A stretch of DNA of 64,000 nt from Chitinivorax tropicus (GCF_014202905.1 NZ_JACHHY010000010.1:62001-126000); one strand, 5' to 3'; positions 7,627 to 18,054 are shown, numbered from the stretch's first letter. Made by a program: numbers and translations. Notes: generated from the letters alone by a model not told the origin.

Positions 7627-7916
7627 GTTTTATCTGCCTGGCTGTCCAGAAAGCCCTCGGGAAGCCAAAGGGCGAGGTCATCACCGGCACTGTCCCCAAG
7701 GGCCAGTTGGGCACAATAGTCGAGCTGCTCCGCTGTGACCTGCTCGGTCCAGAACGACTCGAATGCGGCGTAATGCCGCTGCAGATTGGTGAATGCCTCT
7801 TCATAGCTCGATGCTTTGCTACCCAACAGCGGGTTGGCGGGAAGTTCGACAAGCGGTCGATATGGCGCGGGGTCTTCACCAAAATGCACCACACATCCAC
7901 CGGGTGGAATCTGCAT
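7623..7916 (-). CDS. Unrecognised 97-aa protein, first gene of the toxin operon
   Basis: I do not recognise the family. The 97-aa product begins MQIPPGGCVVHFGEDP, is acidic and rich in aromatic residues, and has a likely helical middle ('SYEEAFTNLQRHYAAFESFW') and a C-terminus with 'LALWLPEGFLDSQADKT'. No signal peptide, membrane segment or zinc motif is visible. AAGGGAG lies 9 nt before the ATG, and its stop overlaps the toxin start (ATGA), so the pair is translationally coupled. The order small protein - toxin - immunity suggests an adaptor or chaperone for toxin loading; this is inference from position only. It is smaller than Eag-type chaperones (about 140 aa). Confidence 0.65.
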   Translation of the reverse strand: MQIPPGGCVVHFGEDPAPYRPLVELPANPLLGSKASSYEEAFTNLQRHYAAFESFWTEQVTAEQLDYCAQLALGDSAGDDLALWLPEGFLDSQADKT

Positions 7917-8043
7917 ACCACGTTGCTCCCTTGATCGTTGTCATGATCTGAGGTGCCGCCAATGCACAAGCACCGGTGCTTCTGCAGACCGCAGCGGGCG
8001 GGCAATCCAGCCCAAGCCCGCTGCGTTACTTCGAGTGATGGAA

Positions 8044-8424
8044 TCAGCTCAATACCATGATCGCATCGGCCTCGACCACGCCGCCGCGCGGCAGGCTGGC
8101 CACGCCGATGGCCGCACGGGCGGGATAGGGCTCGGCAAAGTATTGCGACATGATTTCGTTGAATTTGCTGAAATTGCCCAGGTCGGTCAGGTAGGCGTTC
8201 AGCTTGACGATGTCACGGGTGGTGCCCCCGGCTGCTTCGCACACGGCGCGCAGGTTCTTGAACATCTGATGGGTCTGGGCTTCGAAGCCTTCCGCCATCT
8301 GCATGGTCTGCGGGTCCAGGCCGATCTGGCCGGACAGGTAGACGGTGCTGCCCGCCACGACAGCTTGCGAATAAGTGCCGATGGCCTTGGGGGCGTGTTC
8401 GGTAGCGATGATTTCTTTTTTCAT
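8044..8424 (-). CDS. ridA: RidA family enamine/imine deaminase
   Basis: Hydrolyses reactive enamine/imine intermediates released by PLP enzymes, protecting other PLP enzymes from damage. 126 aa, full length. Conserved features: '[20 protein letters not shown]', '[14 protein letters not shown]', and the carboxylate-binding arginine in '[13 protein letters not shown]', followed by 'VEADAIMV'. The start overlaps the hemW stop (ATGA). It is the last gene of an rdgB-hemW-ridA operon joined by 4-bp overlaps. Confidence 0.95.
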   Translation of the reverse strand: MKKEIIATEHAPKAIGTYSQAVVAGSTVYLSGQIGLDPQTMQMAEGFEAQTHQMFKNLRAVCEAAGGTTRDIVKLNAYLTDLGNFSKFNEIMSQYFAEPYPARAAIGVASLPRGGVVEADAIMVLS

Positions 8425-9614
8425 GGTGTCTCCTCGATCAGGAAAAGTTGGAGTAAATCATTGAGATAACGCTGGCCAGCCAGCGTGGGGCGAATGCTGG
8501 TGTGGTCGCGTGTGATCAGGCCCTTTTGCTCGGCAACCTGCAAAGCGGCCTCGATGCTGGTCAACTGCAGGCCGGTGCGCTCGGCAAACAGTTGGGGCTC
8601 GAACCCACCGGTCAGCCGTAGCAGATTCATCATGAATTCGAAGGGCAGCTCATCCAGCGTGACATGTCGCTGTTCCTGGATAGGCGTGCCCGCCGCGATC
8701 TGCTGCAGATATTGGGCGGGTTGCTTGTAACGCATTTCGCGCACGATACGGTCATGAAACGACAGTTTGGAGTGCGCCCCGGCACCGATGCCCAGGTAAT
8801 CACCAAACTGCCAATAGTTCAGATTGTGCCGACAATGCCGGCCAGGCTTGGCAAAGCCCGATGTTTCGTAGTGATCGAAACCAGCCTCGGCCAGCGTCTG
8901 TTCGACCATCTCCTGCATGTCCGCCGACAATTCATCGTCGGGCAGCGCTGGCGGGTAACGATAGAACAGGGTGTTGGGCTCCAGGGTCAGGTGATAGGCC
9001 GACAGGTGGGTGGAGCCCATGGCGATGGCGGCGCGCAAATCCTGTTCAGCTTCGTCCAGGGTCTGCGCTGGCAAGGCATACATCAGGTCGAGGTTGAAAT
9101 TGTCGAAGTGCTGGTGGGCGATCTCGATGGCACGACGTGCCTCGCGATCATCATGGATGCGCCCCAATGCCTGGAGATGCCGGGGGTTGAAGCTCTGGAT
9201 GCCGATCGACAGACGGTTGATGCCCGCCGCACGGTAGTCGCGGAACTTGGCGGCCTCGAAGGTGCCTGGGTTGGCCTCCAGGGTGATCTCGGCGTCGGCG
9301 TGCAGCTGCACCCTCGCCCGGATGTCGCATAGCAGGCGATCCAGCCCAGCAGCCGAGAACAGGCTGGGGGTGCCGCCCCCGAAAAAGATCGAAACCACCC
9401 GCCGCCCCCAGATCGAGGGCAAGGCCAGCTCCAGATCACGCACCAGCGCATCCAGATAGCTGGCTTCGGGCAGCTCGCCACGTGACTCGTGCGAGTTGAA
9501 GTCGCAATAGGGGCATTTGCGTACACACCAGGGCAGGTGGATATACAAAGCCAAGGGCGGCAGCGCCTGTAGCTGCCAATGACGGCGCCCGCTAGGCATG
9601 GCGATACCGCTCAT
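8421..9614 (-). CDS. hemW: Radical SAM haem chaperone HemW
   Basis: HemW (formerly HemN-like oxygen-independent coproporphyrinogen oxidase homologue) binds haem and an iron-sulfur cluster. 397 aa. The radical-SAM motif C-x3-C-x2-C is at Cys30, Cys34 and Cys37 ([17 protein letters not shown]), followed by '[12 protein letters not shown]', '[11 protein letters not shown]' and the C-terminal HemN domain ('[15 protein letters not shown]'). It lacks the long N-terminus of true HemN. The ATG overlaps the rdgB stop, the usual betaproteobacterial arrangement. Confidence 0.94.
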   Translation of the reverse strand: MSGIAMPSGRRHWQLQALPPLALYIHLPWCVRKCPYCDFNSHESRGELPEASYLDALVRDLELALPSIWGRRVVSIFFGGGTPSLFSAAGLDRLLCDIRARVQLHADAEITLEANPGTFEAAKFRDYRAAGINRLSIGIQSFNPRHLQALGRIHDDREARRAIEIAHQHFDNFNLDLMYALPAQTLDEAEQDLRAAIAMGSTHLSAYHLTLEPNTLFYRYPPALPDDELSADMQEMVEQTLAEAGFDHYETSGFAKPGRHCRHNLNYWQFGDYLGIGAGAHSKLSFHDRIVREMRYKQPAQYLQQIAAGTPIQEQRHVTLDELPFEFMMNLLRLTGGFEPQLFAERTGLQLTSIEAALQVAEQKGLITRDHTSIRPTLAGQRYLNDLLQLFLIEETP

Positions 9615-10198
9615 GCTGCTTGCAACCGCTTGACCAGGGCCTGCAGGGCCTGGCCACGATGTGACAGGCTGTTCTTGATGTCGGCACCCAGCTCCGCCAC
9701 GGTGGCCTGCTCGGCAGCCACCCAGAACAAGGGATCATAGCCGAAGCCCCCCTCCCCTTGCGCCGTGGTCAGGATCTCACCCTGCCATTCACCCTCGGCA
9801 ATGATGGGTTGCGGGTCATCGGCATGGCGCACAAAGACCAGCACACAGTAGTAGTGGGCACGCCGGTTGGGCTGGCCCGCCAATTCGGCCAGCAGTTTTG
9901 CGTTGTTGCGGGCATCGGCTTTGGGCTCGCCCGCGTAACGTGCGGAATGGACGCCCGGTGCGCCACCCAGCGCATCAACACAGATGCCCGAGTCATCCGC
10001 CAGGGCGGGCAGGCCAGTCAGGCGAGCGGCATGGCGGGCTTTGGCCAAGGCGTTTTCCACAAAGGTGCAATGTGGCTCCTCGGCTTCGGGCACATTCAGC
10101 GCGCCTTGTGGAATAGGCTCGTAACCCAAGGGGGACAACAAGGCGTGGAATTCACGTAACTTGCCCGCATTGTTGCTGGCAATGACGATTTTGTTCAT
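9611..10198 (-). CDS. rdgB: XTP/dITP pyrophosphatase (non-canonical purine NTPase)
   Basis: Removes ITP, dITP and XTP from nucleotide pools. From MNKIVIASNNAGKLREF the product is 195 aa, the family length. Motifs: 'SNNAGKLREF' (triphosphate contact), 'LADDSGICVDALGGAPGVHSARYAG' and 'EGGFGYDPLFW', then 'SHRGQAL'. The frame stays open for another 51 codons upstream, but that stretch has no family similarity, and AGGA precedes the chosen ATG. First gene of rdgB-hemW-ridA. Confidence 0.95.
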   Translation of the reverse strand: MNKIVIASNNAGKLREFHALLSPLGYEPIPQGALNVPEAEEPHCTFVENALAKARHAARLTGLPALADDSGICVDALGGAPGVHSARYAGEPKADARNNAKLLAELAGQPNRRAHYYCVLVFVRHADDPQPIIAEGEWQGEILTTAQGEGGFGYDPLFWVAAEQATVAELGADIKNSLSHRGQALQALVKRLQAA

Positions 10199-10468
10199 AG
10201 GGAAATCCTGAAAACAGCTTGGACAGTCGGCCCGCCCGAATACACGGGTACCGCATGCTGACCACCCGCCAGACGACAGGGCAACACGCCCGCCATCCGG
10301 TTGGCGCTTGGTGGTGCAGGCCAATCGGCTATACACTCGCCAATCGATCAAGCCCGAAGGTTACCGCAACTCTGTGTCGGCTACCAGCGGGCGAAACGCT
10401 GATGCGGGCGGCGCCAGGAGAGAATCAGGCTGGCCGCCCGCCACCCGATTCCAACGAGATGATTCACC

Positions 10469-11320
10469 ATGCCCGCACTGTACGATAAAGCCATTCTTGT
10501 CGATCTGCTCAGCAGTGGTCTGCTGGCCTTGCTGCTGCTACTGCTGCGGATCTTGATCCGCCGTGCCGTACAGGCCCGCGAGGATCTGTCGATCGAGGTG
10601 CGTCGCCGCTGGCTGGTCAGTTTACGGAATGCAGGGCTGTTGCTGTTCGTATTCGGGCTGGTTTTCATCTGGGGCAGCGAGATCCGCACTTTTGCCGTGT
10701 CCGTGGTGGCAGTGGCGGCAGCCCTGGTAGTAGCCACCCGCGAGCTGATCATGTGCTTGGTGGGCGCGGTCTATCGCACCAGCTCACGCGCCTTTGATGT
10801 GGGGGACATGGTGGAGCTGAACGGCGTCAAGGGCAAAGTCGTGGATCTCAACCTGCTGTCCACCACCTTGCTGGTCAGCAAGCAGGCCAGCGGGCAAAGC
10901 TCCGTCGCCCGCCTGGCGACCATTCCCAACAGCCTGCTGTTCGGCCAACCCGCATTCAACGACGCCCTGCTGGGTGAGCACACCTTGCATCTGATCACCG
11001 TTCCGCTGTCGGTGACAGATGATTGGCAGCGGGCAGAACGCTTACTGCTGGAAGCAGCCAACGCTGAGTGCCAGCCTTATCTGGAACAGGTGAACCTGCA
11101 TGTGGAGATGCTGGAACGCAGCCGCTCATTTGATATGCCAGGGGTGGGGCCGTGGGTGCGCATACGTTGGCATGACCATGAGCAGCTCGATCTGGAGCTG
11201 CAGGTGCCGTTGCCACTACAAGGCCGCAGCCATGCCGAGCAGCGCATTCTGAAAGCCTTCCTGAAGGCCTGGCAGGCACCCGCCCAGCCCCCCACTGAAA
11301 CATGCGGGTCAGCACCCTGA
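10469..11320 (+). CDS. MscS-family mechanosensitive ion channel
   Basis: 283-aa inner-membrane channel of the small-conductance type. Hydrophobic segments at about 9-29, 50-68 and 74-105; the third is the pore helix region ('VSVVAVAAALVVATRELIMCLVG'). The beta domain follows ('FDVGDMVELNGVKGKVVDLNLLSTTLL', about 108-135), then 'ATIPNSLLFGQPAFN' and the alpha/beta C-terminal domain. It is close to the E. coli MscS size. It is divergent from rdgB with a 270-bp gap in which I see no gene. Confidence 0.9.
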   Translation: MPALYDKAILVDLLSSGLLALLLLLLRILIRRAVQAREDLSIEVRRRWLVSLRNAGLLLFVFGLVFIWGSEIRTFAVSVVAVAAALVVATRELIMCLVGAVYRTSSRAFDVGDMVELNGVKGKVVDLNLLSTTLLVSKQASGQSSVARLATIPNSLLFGQPAFNDALLGEHTLHLITVPLSVTDDWQRAERLLLEAANAECQPYLEQVNLHVEMLERSRSFDMPGVGPWVRIRWHDHEQLDLELQVPLPLQGRSHAEQRILKAFLKAWQAPAQPPTETCGSAP

Positions 11321-11356
11321 TGGGCTTGGGGCTTGGAGGTGGTGCAGTGTCACCAC

Positions 11357-11734
11357 CTAGTCGAATTTCCAGTCCAGATAGATACCGCGCCTGCGGATAC
11401 GTACTTTCATCCGCTCACCACCCAGCTGCACCTCGATCCGCCGCGCCATGGCTTTTCGCAGCTCCTGATCTTTTGCCTGGGCGATCGGGTCTGGCGGGGA
11501 GTCGATCAAAAAACCCGGCTTGGGCTGTAAGGACAAGGGTAAGGCTGGCATCAGGTCAGGATCAACCAGGCGGATCTTCAGAGGGATGGCGATCGGGTTG
11601 GGTGGCGGGTCAACGATGACATGCGGACTATCATTCAGCTGCACCGCCTCAGCGTCGATTTCAGCGGCAGCGAGCTGGCAGCAAGGTTGCACCACAACCC
11701 AGCCACAGACCAGCATCATGATTCGCCAGCGCAT
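11357..11734 (-). CDS. Hypothetical secreted protein, proline-rich, 125 aa
   Basis: Family not recognised. The N-terminus MRWRIMMLVCGWVVVQPCCQLAAA is a signal peptide, possibly a lipoprotein-like one given the cysteines, though no clean lipobox is seen. The middle is proline-rich ('VDPPPNPIAIPLKI', 'SPPDPIAQAK') and the end is basic ('RRIEVQLGGERMKVRIRRRG'). AAGGAGG sits 5 nt before the ATG at 11734; a GTG one codon earlier is too close to it. It is convergent with the MscS gene. Probably periplasmic; role unknown. Confidence 0.7.
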   Translation of the reverse strand: MRWRIMMLVCGWVVVQPCCQLAAAEIDAEAVQLNDSPHVIVDPPPNPIAIPLKIRLVDPDLMPALPLSLQPKPGFLIDSPPDPIAQAKDQELRKAMARRIEVQLGGERMKVRIRRRGIYLDWKFD

Positions 11735-12072
11735 CACAACCTCCTTGACAGGTTGAACCGCCCCTATCTGTACTTAATATTAGTATTCCCTGATCCACCT
11801 GCCAATATGTCTATTTACGTATCATTCAATCATTTCGAACCTACAACAGAACACCCTCCACCCTGGCCAGACATGGACAGGACAAATACAACCATAGCAT
11901 CAAAACATTTCATTGACAGGCAATGGCCGAACACCGGGCCTAGAGCTGTTTCGATCTGAATTCAAGGCTATACTGGATACAACGGACGTGATCGTCGATA
12001 TCGCGGTTTGATTGACATGACTTCACGGCGCTGTGCCGGAACCATGGCAGCAGCGCCCGCAGCGGCCCGCTC
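11735..12072. other. 338-bp intergenic region
   Basis: Divergent promoter region between the secreted protein (minus) and the SprA-like gene (plus). The first half is AT-rich. I see no gene, strong repeat or recognisable operator. Confidence 0.5.
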
Positions 12073-12660
12073 ATGATCCACACCAGCCTTGCCTCACCGG
12101 CCATTTCATTTGCCACCTCAGCCAGCCTGCACAGCCCAGGCTGCAGCTGCGCCATGTGCGCCGCGTCATTGGCCACCCCGCCCTTGCAGATCGGCACCCA
12201 GGCTGACCCCGCCAAGCAAGAGCGTGCCGAGCAACAAGCCATCCGGCGCCTACAGCAGCGGGATCAGCAAGTGAAAGCTCATGAACTGGCGCATATCGCC
12301 GCCAGCGGTGGCTTGGCGCAAGGCGGGCCGAGCTATGTCTATCAACGTGGGCCGGACGGCCAGAACTATGCTATCGGCGGCGAGGTCAGCATCGATACGG
12401 CGGAGGGCAAGACGCCCGAGCAGACAATCGAAAAGGCGCAGCTGATCCGCCGAGCCGCATTGGCGCCTGCAGATCCCTCGTCACAGGATCGATCCATCGC
12501 TGCCCTGGCCACCCAGATGGAGTGGCAAGCCCGCGCTGAGCAAACACAGCAGCGGCAGCAGGAAAATGCCGTCAGCAAGGCGCTGAATGGCGAACGCAAT
12601 GCAGCCATCCGCAGCTACACTGGCGAGCCGAACGCGCCGCTGTTTGACATCTCTGCATGA
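12073..12660 (+). CDS. SprA-like putative metalloprotease (CJM1_0395 family)
   Basis: 195-aa member of the SprA-related putative metalloprotease family. His70-Glu-Leu-Ala-His74 is an HExxH zinc motif in 'QQVKAHELAHIAASGG', followed by the family's 'GGPSYVYQRGPDGQNYAIGGEVSIDT' and 'AALAPADPSSQDRSIAALA' segments. The N-terminal 50 residues contain several cysteines and no clean signal peptide. The ribosome-binding site before the ATG is weak, so the true start may be different. Substrate unknown. Confidence 0.82.
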   Translation: MIHTSLASPAISFATSASLHSPGCSCAMCAASLATPPLQIGTQADPAKQERAEQQAIRRLQQRDQQVKAHELAHIAASGGLAQGGPSYVYQRGPDGQNYAIGGEVSIDTAEGKTPEQTIEKAQLIRRAALAPADPSSQDRSIAALATQMEWQARAEQTQQRQQENAVSKALNGERNAAIRSYTGEPNAPLFDISA

Positions 12661-12707
12661 TCAGGCAATCAGGTTCCGGTGCCGCTATGGCAACAGAACC
12701 TGCACGC

Positions 12708-13091
12708 TCACCGATTTCGCATGAAGTCGGCGGTTTTCCAGAATGACACCTCCAGATGCTCACGTAGCGCGTCATCCATCGGGACTTCTGCCATGGCCTG
12801 CAGCATGCACAATATCCATTGATCCCGTGCTTCCTCATCCACCGGGAAGGGCATGTGGCGAGCACGCAGCATAGGGTGGCCGAATTTCTGGATGAACAGA
12901 TCCGGGCCGCCCAGCCAGCCAGACAGAAACATGAACAGCTTTTCGCGTGAGCTGGTCAGGTCTTCCGGGTGCATGTCCCGCAGCGGCTTGACGCGTGGGT
13001 CGGTTTCCATATGGTCATAGAAGCGATCCACCAGCTGCCGCACCACGGCCTCGCCGCCCAGCAGTTCATAGGGGGTCAACTCTGCCATCAT
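12708..13091 (-). CDS. Group II truncated haemoglobin
   Basis: 127-aa 2/2 globin (trHbO/YjbI type) for oxygen or NO chemistry in the cytoplasm. '[21 protein letters not shown]' carries the tyrosine of helix B; '[15 protein letters not shown]' carries the proximal histidine; a tryptophan in 'ARDQWILCM' is at the G8 position typical of group II. Two adjacent ATGs (13091 and 13088) are possible starts. It overlaps the purT stop, so it is probably translated from the purT message. Confidence 0.9.
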   Translation of the reverse strand: MMAELTPYELLGGEAVVRQLVDRFYDHMETDPRVKPLRDMHPEDLTSSREKLFMFLSGWLGGPDLFIQKFGHPMLRARHMPFPVDEEARDQWILCMLQAMAEVPMDDALREHLEVSFWKTADFMRNR

Positions 13092-14290
13092 TTCACCTCG
13101 ACCGGTGCGACACGGGACGCCGCCAGCTTGGCCCGCTCACGGGCGATGTCGATGGTCTCGCCATTGGCCAAGGCCACCCCCATCCGCCGACGGGTAAACG
13201 ACTCTGGCTTGCCGAACAGGCGCAGGTCAGATTCCGGCACCGATAACGCGTCAGCCACGCCATCAAAGGCAATGCCTGCTGCATCCACGCCACCATAGAT
13301 CACCGCCGAGGCGCCAGGCTGTTGCATGCGGGTATCAACAGGCAAGCCCAGAATGGCCCGTGCATGTAACTCGAATTCCGAGTAGCGTTGCGAGCACAGT
13401 GTGACCAGGCCGGTATCATGCGGGCGCGGGCTGACCTCTGAGAACCAGACCTGATCGCCCTTCACAAACAATTCAACACCGAACAGGCCCCGACCACCCA
13501 GGTTATCCGTCACCGCCTTGGCGATCTCCCGCGCCTTTAACAAGGCAGTCTGGCTCATCGGCTGGGGTTGCCAGCTTTCGACATAATCCCCCTTGACCTG
13601 CACATGGCCGACCGGCTCGCAGAAATGGGTTTCGATGCCACCCGCCGCGTCACTGGCCCTTACTGTCAACTGGGTGATTTCATAGTCGAAATCGATGAAA
13701 CCTTCTACGATCACGCGCCCTTGGTTCACCCGGCCACCGGATGCCGCGTAGTCCCACGCCGCAGCCACCTCGTCCGGGCCATACACAGTGGATTGGCCCT
13801 TGCCCGATGAAGACATGACCGGCTTGACCAGGCAGGGGTAGCCGATCCCTTGATCAATGGCGGCCTGCAAGGCGGCCAGGCTATCTGCAAACGCATAAGG
13901 CGAGGTCGGCAGGCCCAGGGTTTCCGCCGCCAGCCGGCGAATACCTTCCCGATTCATCGTCAACTGTGCTGCGCGGGCGGTTGGGATGACCTCGGCCAAG
14001 CCAGCTTGTTCGATCTCCAGCAACATGTCGGTGGCAATGGCTTCAATCTCCGGCACGATCAGGTGCGGGCGCTCTTGCTCCACCAGCTGCCGCAATGCGA
14101 GCGGATCAGCCATATTGATGGCGTGCCAGCGATGGGCCACCTGATGTCCCGGCGCGTGCGGGTAGCGATCCACTGCGATGACCTCCACACCTAGGCGCTG
14201 CAGCGCAATGATCACCTCTTTGCCCAATTCGCCACTGCCCAGCAGCATGACACGGGTCGCTCCACTCGTCAGTGGGGTTCCAATTCGCAT
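13088..14290 (-). CDS. purT: Formate-dependent GAR transformylase (PurT)
   Basis: ATP-grasp enzyme that makes formylglycinamide ribonucleotide from GAR, formate and ATP in purine synthesis. 400 aa from [18 protein letters not shown]. Motifs: '[18 protein letters not shown]' (GAR-binding N-domain), '[15 protein letters not shown]', ATP-grasp '[17 protein letters not shown]' and '[27 protein letters not shown]'. The 13 extra codons upstream in frame are discarded because GGAG precedes this ATG at 7 nt and the length fits. Confidence 0.96.
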   Translation of the reverse strand: MRIGTPLTSGATRVMLLGSGELGKEVIIALQRLGVEVIAVDRYPHAPGHQVAHRWHAINMADPLALRQLVEQERPHLIVPEIEAIATDMLLEIEQAGLAEVIPTARAAQLTMNREGIRRLAAETLGLPTSPYAFADSLAALQAAIDQGIGYPCLVKPVMSSSGKGQSTVYGPDEVAAAWDYAASGGRVNQGRVIVEGFIDFDYEITQLTVRASDAAGGIETHFCEPVGHVQVKGDYVESWQPQPMSQTALLKAREIAKAVTDNLGGRGLFGVELFVKGDQVWFSEVSPRPHDTGLVTLCSQRYSEFELHARAILGLPVDTRMQQPGASAVIYGGVDAAGIAFDGVADALSVPESDLRLFGKPESFTRRRMGVALANGETIDIARERAKLAASRVAPVEVK

Positions 14291-14551
14291 AACCTTCTCC
14301 GGATATTGATATACAATGCCCACCCCCAAGCTGGGTGGCGCTCTGGCGGGCTGTTTTCATTCGAGGGCGATTCTAGGCGCTGTCGCTGATGTTTCATAGC
14401 CTTTCCGTCAACGGGGCCTGAATCAGATCAACACGAGCCACGCGACCATGCCAACGTAATCCAACGACCGCCAGCCTGAAAGCTCGGCTGCGCTTGCCCA
14501 AAAAGCAGCTATAACAAGAGAACTCATTATCCGTCATCGGAGTCCTTCGGA

Positions 14552-16192
14552 ATGATTGCAAATCTTCGCATCGGCGGGCGCATTGCGCTCGGATTCGGTT
14601 TATTGATCGCGTTACTGATCATCACGTCTGTACTGAGTTTCATGGCGGGTGTTCGACAACGTAGTGACATTGAACAATTGGTCAACAAACAGATCGCTGC
14701 CGGTCTGGGTGCATCTGACATGCTGTATCGATCCATGCTGCTGCGGCGCTTCGAGAAAGACCTGATCATCAATCTGCAAGATGCCGCCAAGGTGGAAGAG
14801 TACAAGCAGAAATGGGACAAAGCACTGGCGCAGTTCAAAGAGTCCGAATCGAAGATCGCCACCTTGGTGGGTGATGATGGTAAGGACATAATGAAGCAGT
14901 TCGACGAATCGATGGCGGCTTATAGCACCGGCTTCAGCAAGGTCCACGAAGGCGTCAAGAGCAACAGTTACCCCAGCCCGGAGGAAGCGAACAAGGCCAT
15001 GTCCGCTTTCAAGAAGCCCATCCATGAGATGGAAGAAGGCATTGGCAAATTCCAGGCATTGCAGCTGCAACAGGCCCAAGACAAAGCCGACAGCACCTTG
15101 ATCGCCGCCAAGATCTCGACCCAGACAGCATTGACTATCAGCTTCGTGGCGATTGCTTTGGGTTTGGTGGCTGCCTGGCTGATCGCCCGCTCGATCACGA
15201 AACCATTGGGTGATCTGCAGGTTATCATGGCCGATATCGAACAGAGCGGCGATCTGACCCGCAAGATCCCATCGATAGGTAATGATGAGATCAGCCACAC
15301 CTCCCACGCCTTCAACAATCTGATCGAAAGCCTGCGGCTGGCATTGAATGAGGCTCAGCGTAGCGCAGCCGAGCTGCGTGATGCCTCGCTGAATCTGAAT
15401 AACGCTTCGGAACAGGTTTCCAAGGCTTCCGGCATGCAGGTCGAGGCGGCTTCCTCGACAGCTGCGGCAGTTGAACAGATGACAGTCAGCATCGGCCTGG
15501 TGGCCAGCAATTCGCGCGATGTGGAGTACGACGCCAAGATGGGCCTGGATCTGAGCCGGAAAAGCACAGACATTGCCAATACCACATCAAAGGAAATCAA
15601 GCTCATTGCCGATGTCATCTCGCAATCCACCCAGGTCATCGGCTCACTCAGTCAACGCTCCCAGGAAATCGGCGGCATTGCACAGGTTATCAAGGACATT
15701 GCCGACCAGACCAATCTGCTGGCCCTGAATGCAGCCATCGAGGCCGCCCGGGCCGGGGAACAAGGGCGTGGTTTCGCCGTGGTTGCCGATGAAGTCCGCA
15801 AGCTGGCGGAGCGCACCAGCCAGGCCACTGCGGAAATCTCCCGGGTGATTGATGCGGTGCAACAAGATACACACTCTGCCGTGCGCAGCATGAGCGATGC
15901 CAGCGAACGGGTGAACAAAGGGGTCACCCTTACTGAGCAGGTCAGCAGCTCGCTGGATGAAATCAGCCATTTCTCATCCGCCACCACCAGCAAGATGGCA
16001 GAGATCTCGACCGCCATTGCCGAGCAAAGTGCCGCGAGCACGCAAATTGCACAGAACATCGAGCAAATTGCGCAGATGAGCGATGAAAACAGCAATGCCA
16101 TCCGTCAAACCACCCACTTGGCAAGCAGATTGCGGGAGACAGCAGAGACACTGGATTCGCTGGTTAGACGCTTCCGCATTCACACAAGCTGA
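14552..16192 (+). CDS. Methyl-accepting chemotaxis protein
   Basis: 546-aa chemoreceptor. Transmembrane helix 1 at about 7-32, periplasmic four-helix-bundle-type sensor (about 33-190), transmembrane helix 2 at about 191-212, HAMP (about 213-265), and a cytoplasmic signalling domain. The hairpin tip '[37 protein letters not shown]' (given here in parts: [19 protein letters not shown], then [18 protein letters not shown]) contacts CheA/CheW. No C-terminal CheR-binding pentapeptide (ends RIHTS). Ligand not predictable. It stands alone between divergent purT and the FKBP gene. Confidence 0.95.
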   Translation: MIANLRIGGRIALGFGLLIALLIITSVLSFMAGVRQRSDIEQLVNKQIAAGLGASDMLYRSMLLRRFEKDLIINLQDAAKVEEYKQKWDKALAQFKESESKIATLVGDDGKDIMKQFDESMAAYSTGFSKVHEGVKSNSYPSPEEANKAMSAFKKPIHEMEEGIGKFQALQLQQAQDKADSTLIAAKISTQTALTISFVAIALGLVAAWLIARSITKPLGDLQVIMADIEQSGDLTRKIPSIGNDEISHTSHAFNNLIESLRLALNEAQRSAAELRDASLNLNNASEQVSKASGMQVEAASSTAAAVEQMTVSIGLVASNSRDVEYDAKMGLDLSRKSTDIANTTSKEIKLIADVISQSTQVIGSLSQRSQEIGGIAQVIKDIADQTNLLALNAAIEAARAGEQGRGFAVVADEVRKLAERTSQATAEISRVIDAVQQDTHSAVRSMSDASERVNKGVTLTEQVSSSLDEISHFSSATTSKMAEISTAIAEQSAASTQIAQNIEQIAQMSDENSNAIRQTTHLASRLRETAETLDSLVRRFRIHTS

Positions 16193-16233
16193 GGTAGGCT
16201 TGCGCCTTTTCACCCGAACACAGAAGGATTGCC

Positions 16234-16578
16234 ATGAGTTTGACCGAACACCCGTCCGGCCTGATCACCGAAGATTTGCTCGTGGGCGAAGGCGCCACCG
16301 CCAACCCCGGCCAGTTGGTGACCGTTCATTACACCGGCTGGTTGACCGATGGCAGCAAGTTTGATTCCAGCCTGGATCGCAACGACCCTTTCCGCTTCCA
16401 GCTTGGCGGCGGCCAAGTGATCAAGGGCTGGGACGAAGGCGTCGCTGGCATGAAGATCGGCGGCAAGCGCAAGCTGACCATCCCGCCCGAATTGGGCTAT
16501 GGCCAGTACGGCGCGGGCGGCGTGATTCCACCCAATGCCACGCTGGTCTTCGAGGTAGAGCTATTGGCCGTTCGCTGA
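16234..16578 (+). CDS. FKBP-type peptidyl-prolyl isomerase
   Basis: 114-aa single-domain FKBP, cytoplasmic (no signal peptide). '[18 protein letters not shown]', '[20 protein letters not shown]', '[29 protein letters not shown]' carry the conserved pocket residues (Tyr, Asp, Trp, Tyr, Phe). AAGGAT precedes the ATG. It follows the chemoreceptor by 41 bp and ends at a bidirectional terminator shared with trpD. Confidence 0.95.
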   Translation: MSLTEHPSGLITEDLLVGEGATANPGQLVTVHYTGWLTDGSKFDSSLDRNDPFRFQLGGGQVIKGWDEGVAGMKIGGKRKLTIPPELGYGQYGAGGVIPPNATLVFEVELLAVR

Positions 16579-16604
16579 GGCAGGACACAAGCCACACCGC
16601 GATG

Positions 16605-16636
16605 AAAAAAGGTGCCGATCGGCACCTTTTTCTTTT
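16605..16636. terminator. Bidirectional terminator between FKBP gene and trpD
   Basis: Palindrome GGTGCCGATCGGCACC (16611-16626) flanked by six A on the left and five T plus a further T run on the right, so it works for both converging genes. Confidence 0.9.
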
Positions 16637-16654
16637 TCACTTCAACTGAAGCGG

Positions 16655-17686
16655 TCATCCAGCCTGTTGCTGATTGCTCAACTCAATCAACCGCTGCAAC
16701 CGGTACTTGGCTTCGCCACTCTCCAGCGCATCTTTGGCCCGCTCAATGCCTGTCTCCAGAGTGTGCGCCACACCAGCCGTGTAGATCGCCGCACCCGCAT
16801 TCAGCAACACAATGTCCCGGGCCGGGCCGGGCTCGTTGTCGAGCACACTCAATAACATGGCCGCGGATTGCTCTGCATCGACGGTGCGGATGGCATCCAG
16901 CTCGGTGGTTTGAATGCCGAATTGGCCAGGGTGGATCTGATACTGGCGGATCTCACCTTGCTTCAGCTCAGCCACCCATGTCTCACCATTCAACGTGATT
17001 TCATCCAGCCCATCACTGCCGTGCACAACCATCACATGACGGCTGCCCAGCTGTTGCAAAACACGCGCCTGGATACCGACCAGATCCGGGTGAAATACCC
17101 CCATCACCTGATTCTCAGCCCCGGCAGGGTTGGTCAGGGGCCCCAGGATGTTGAAAATGGTACGCACCCCCAGCTCCTTGCGCACTGGCGCGACATATTT
17201 CATGGCACTGTGATAATTGGGGGCAAACATGAAACCGACCCCAACCTCATCAATGCAATGCCCAACTTGCTCAGGAGTGAGGTTGAGATTGACGCCAAGC
17301 GCTTCCAACACATCCGCGCTGCCTGACTTGGATGATACCGAGCGACCACCATGCTTGGCCACCCGCGCGCCCGCCCCCGCCGCAACAAACGCCGATGTCG
17401 TGGAGATATTGAAGGTATGGGCCTTGTCACCACCTGTGCCGCAGGTATCCACCAGATGAAAACGATCACGTACCGGCACCTTGGTTGAGAATTCGCGCAT
17501 GACCGAGGCCGAAGCTGCAATCTCGGAAACCGACTCGACCTTGACCCGCAACCCGATCAGAATCGCTGCAACCTGCGTCGGCGCCACTTGCCCGGACATG
17601 ATCTGCCGCATCAGCGACACCATCTCGTCATAAAACAGCTCATTGCCATCAATCAGCCGGTTCAACGCGGCCTGAGGGGTGATCAT
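16655..17686 (-). CDS. trpD: Anthranilate phosphoribosyltransferase
   Basis: Second step of tryptophan synthesis: anthranilate + PRPP. 343 aa from [18 protein letters not shown] motif '[20 protein letters not shown]', '[22 protein letters not shown]', and 'GRGLHP'-region equivalent '[32 protein letters not shown]'. GGGAG lies 8 nt before the ATG. It is downstream of trpG on the same strand but separated by 368 bp, unusually loose for a trpGD pair. Confidence 0.96.
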   Translation of the reverse strand: MITPQAALNRLIDGNELFYDEMVSLMRQIMSGQVAPTQVAAILIGLRVKVESVSEIAASASVMREFSTKVPVRDRFHLVDTCGTGGDKAHTFNISTTSAFVAAGAGARVAKHGGRSVSSKSGSADVLEALGVNLNLTPEQVGHCIDEVGVGFMFAPNYHSAMKYVAPVRKELGVRTIFNILGPLTNPAGAENQVMGVFHPDLVGIQARVLQQLGSRHVMVVHGSDGLDEITLNGETWVAELKQGEIRQYQIHPGQFGIQTTELDAIRTVDAEQSAAMLLSVLDNEPGPARDIVLLNAGAAIYTAGVAHTLETGIERAKDALESGEAKYRLQRLIELSNQQQAG

Positions 17687-18054
17687 GCTTTTACTCCCAA
17701 CTAGAATGCGCAAGGACTGCGCCAATGTGTCAGCTCAACCCCGTTGAGCCACTATCAAAACCGGGCTTGCCTGGAAGGCGCGAACCCGGCACGCCCGCCC
17801 GATTCATACCACGCCAATACCCCCACAGCAGGAGATGCGCAGCCGACTCGGCATACAGCGCGCAGATGGCTCGGGCACTGGTCAGATACCGACGCTTGCA
17901 CCAGAAGCGGATCATCGACCAGACATCAGCCGTCACCCCGCCCACATCAAATCACAGTGATTGGCCTGTATGCGATGATCACGAACCAAGCTGGCAGGCC
18001 GGATGCCCCGCCTCGCGCCAGTTCACCACCAACCCGAAACCATGTGATTCATCT
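17687..18054. other. 368-bp gap between trpG and trpD, with a doubtful 71-codon ORF
   Basis: The only sizeable same-strand frame is 17730-17945 (GTG start, 71 codons; contains 'SMIRFWCKRRYLTSARAICALYAES' in two pieces: SMIRFWCKRRYL, TSARAICALYAES). It is basic with some hydrophobic residues and no recognisable domain or ribosome-binding site. No terminator or attenuator is evident. I would not call it a gene without conservation data. Confidence 0.3.

Noticed and set aside
14420-14551. Possible sigma-28 (flagellar) promoter before the chemoreceptor gene
   Set aside because: The best match (GAAAGCTC, 10 nt, GCCCAAAA) has wrong spacing and several mismatches.
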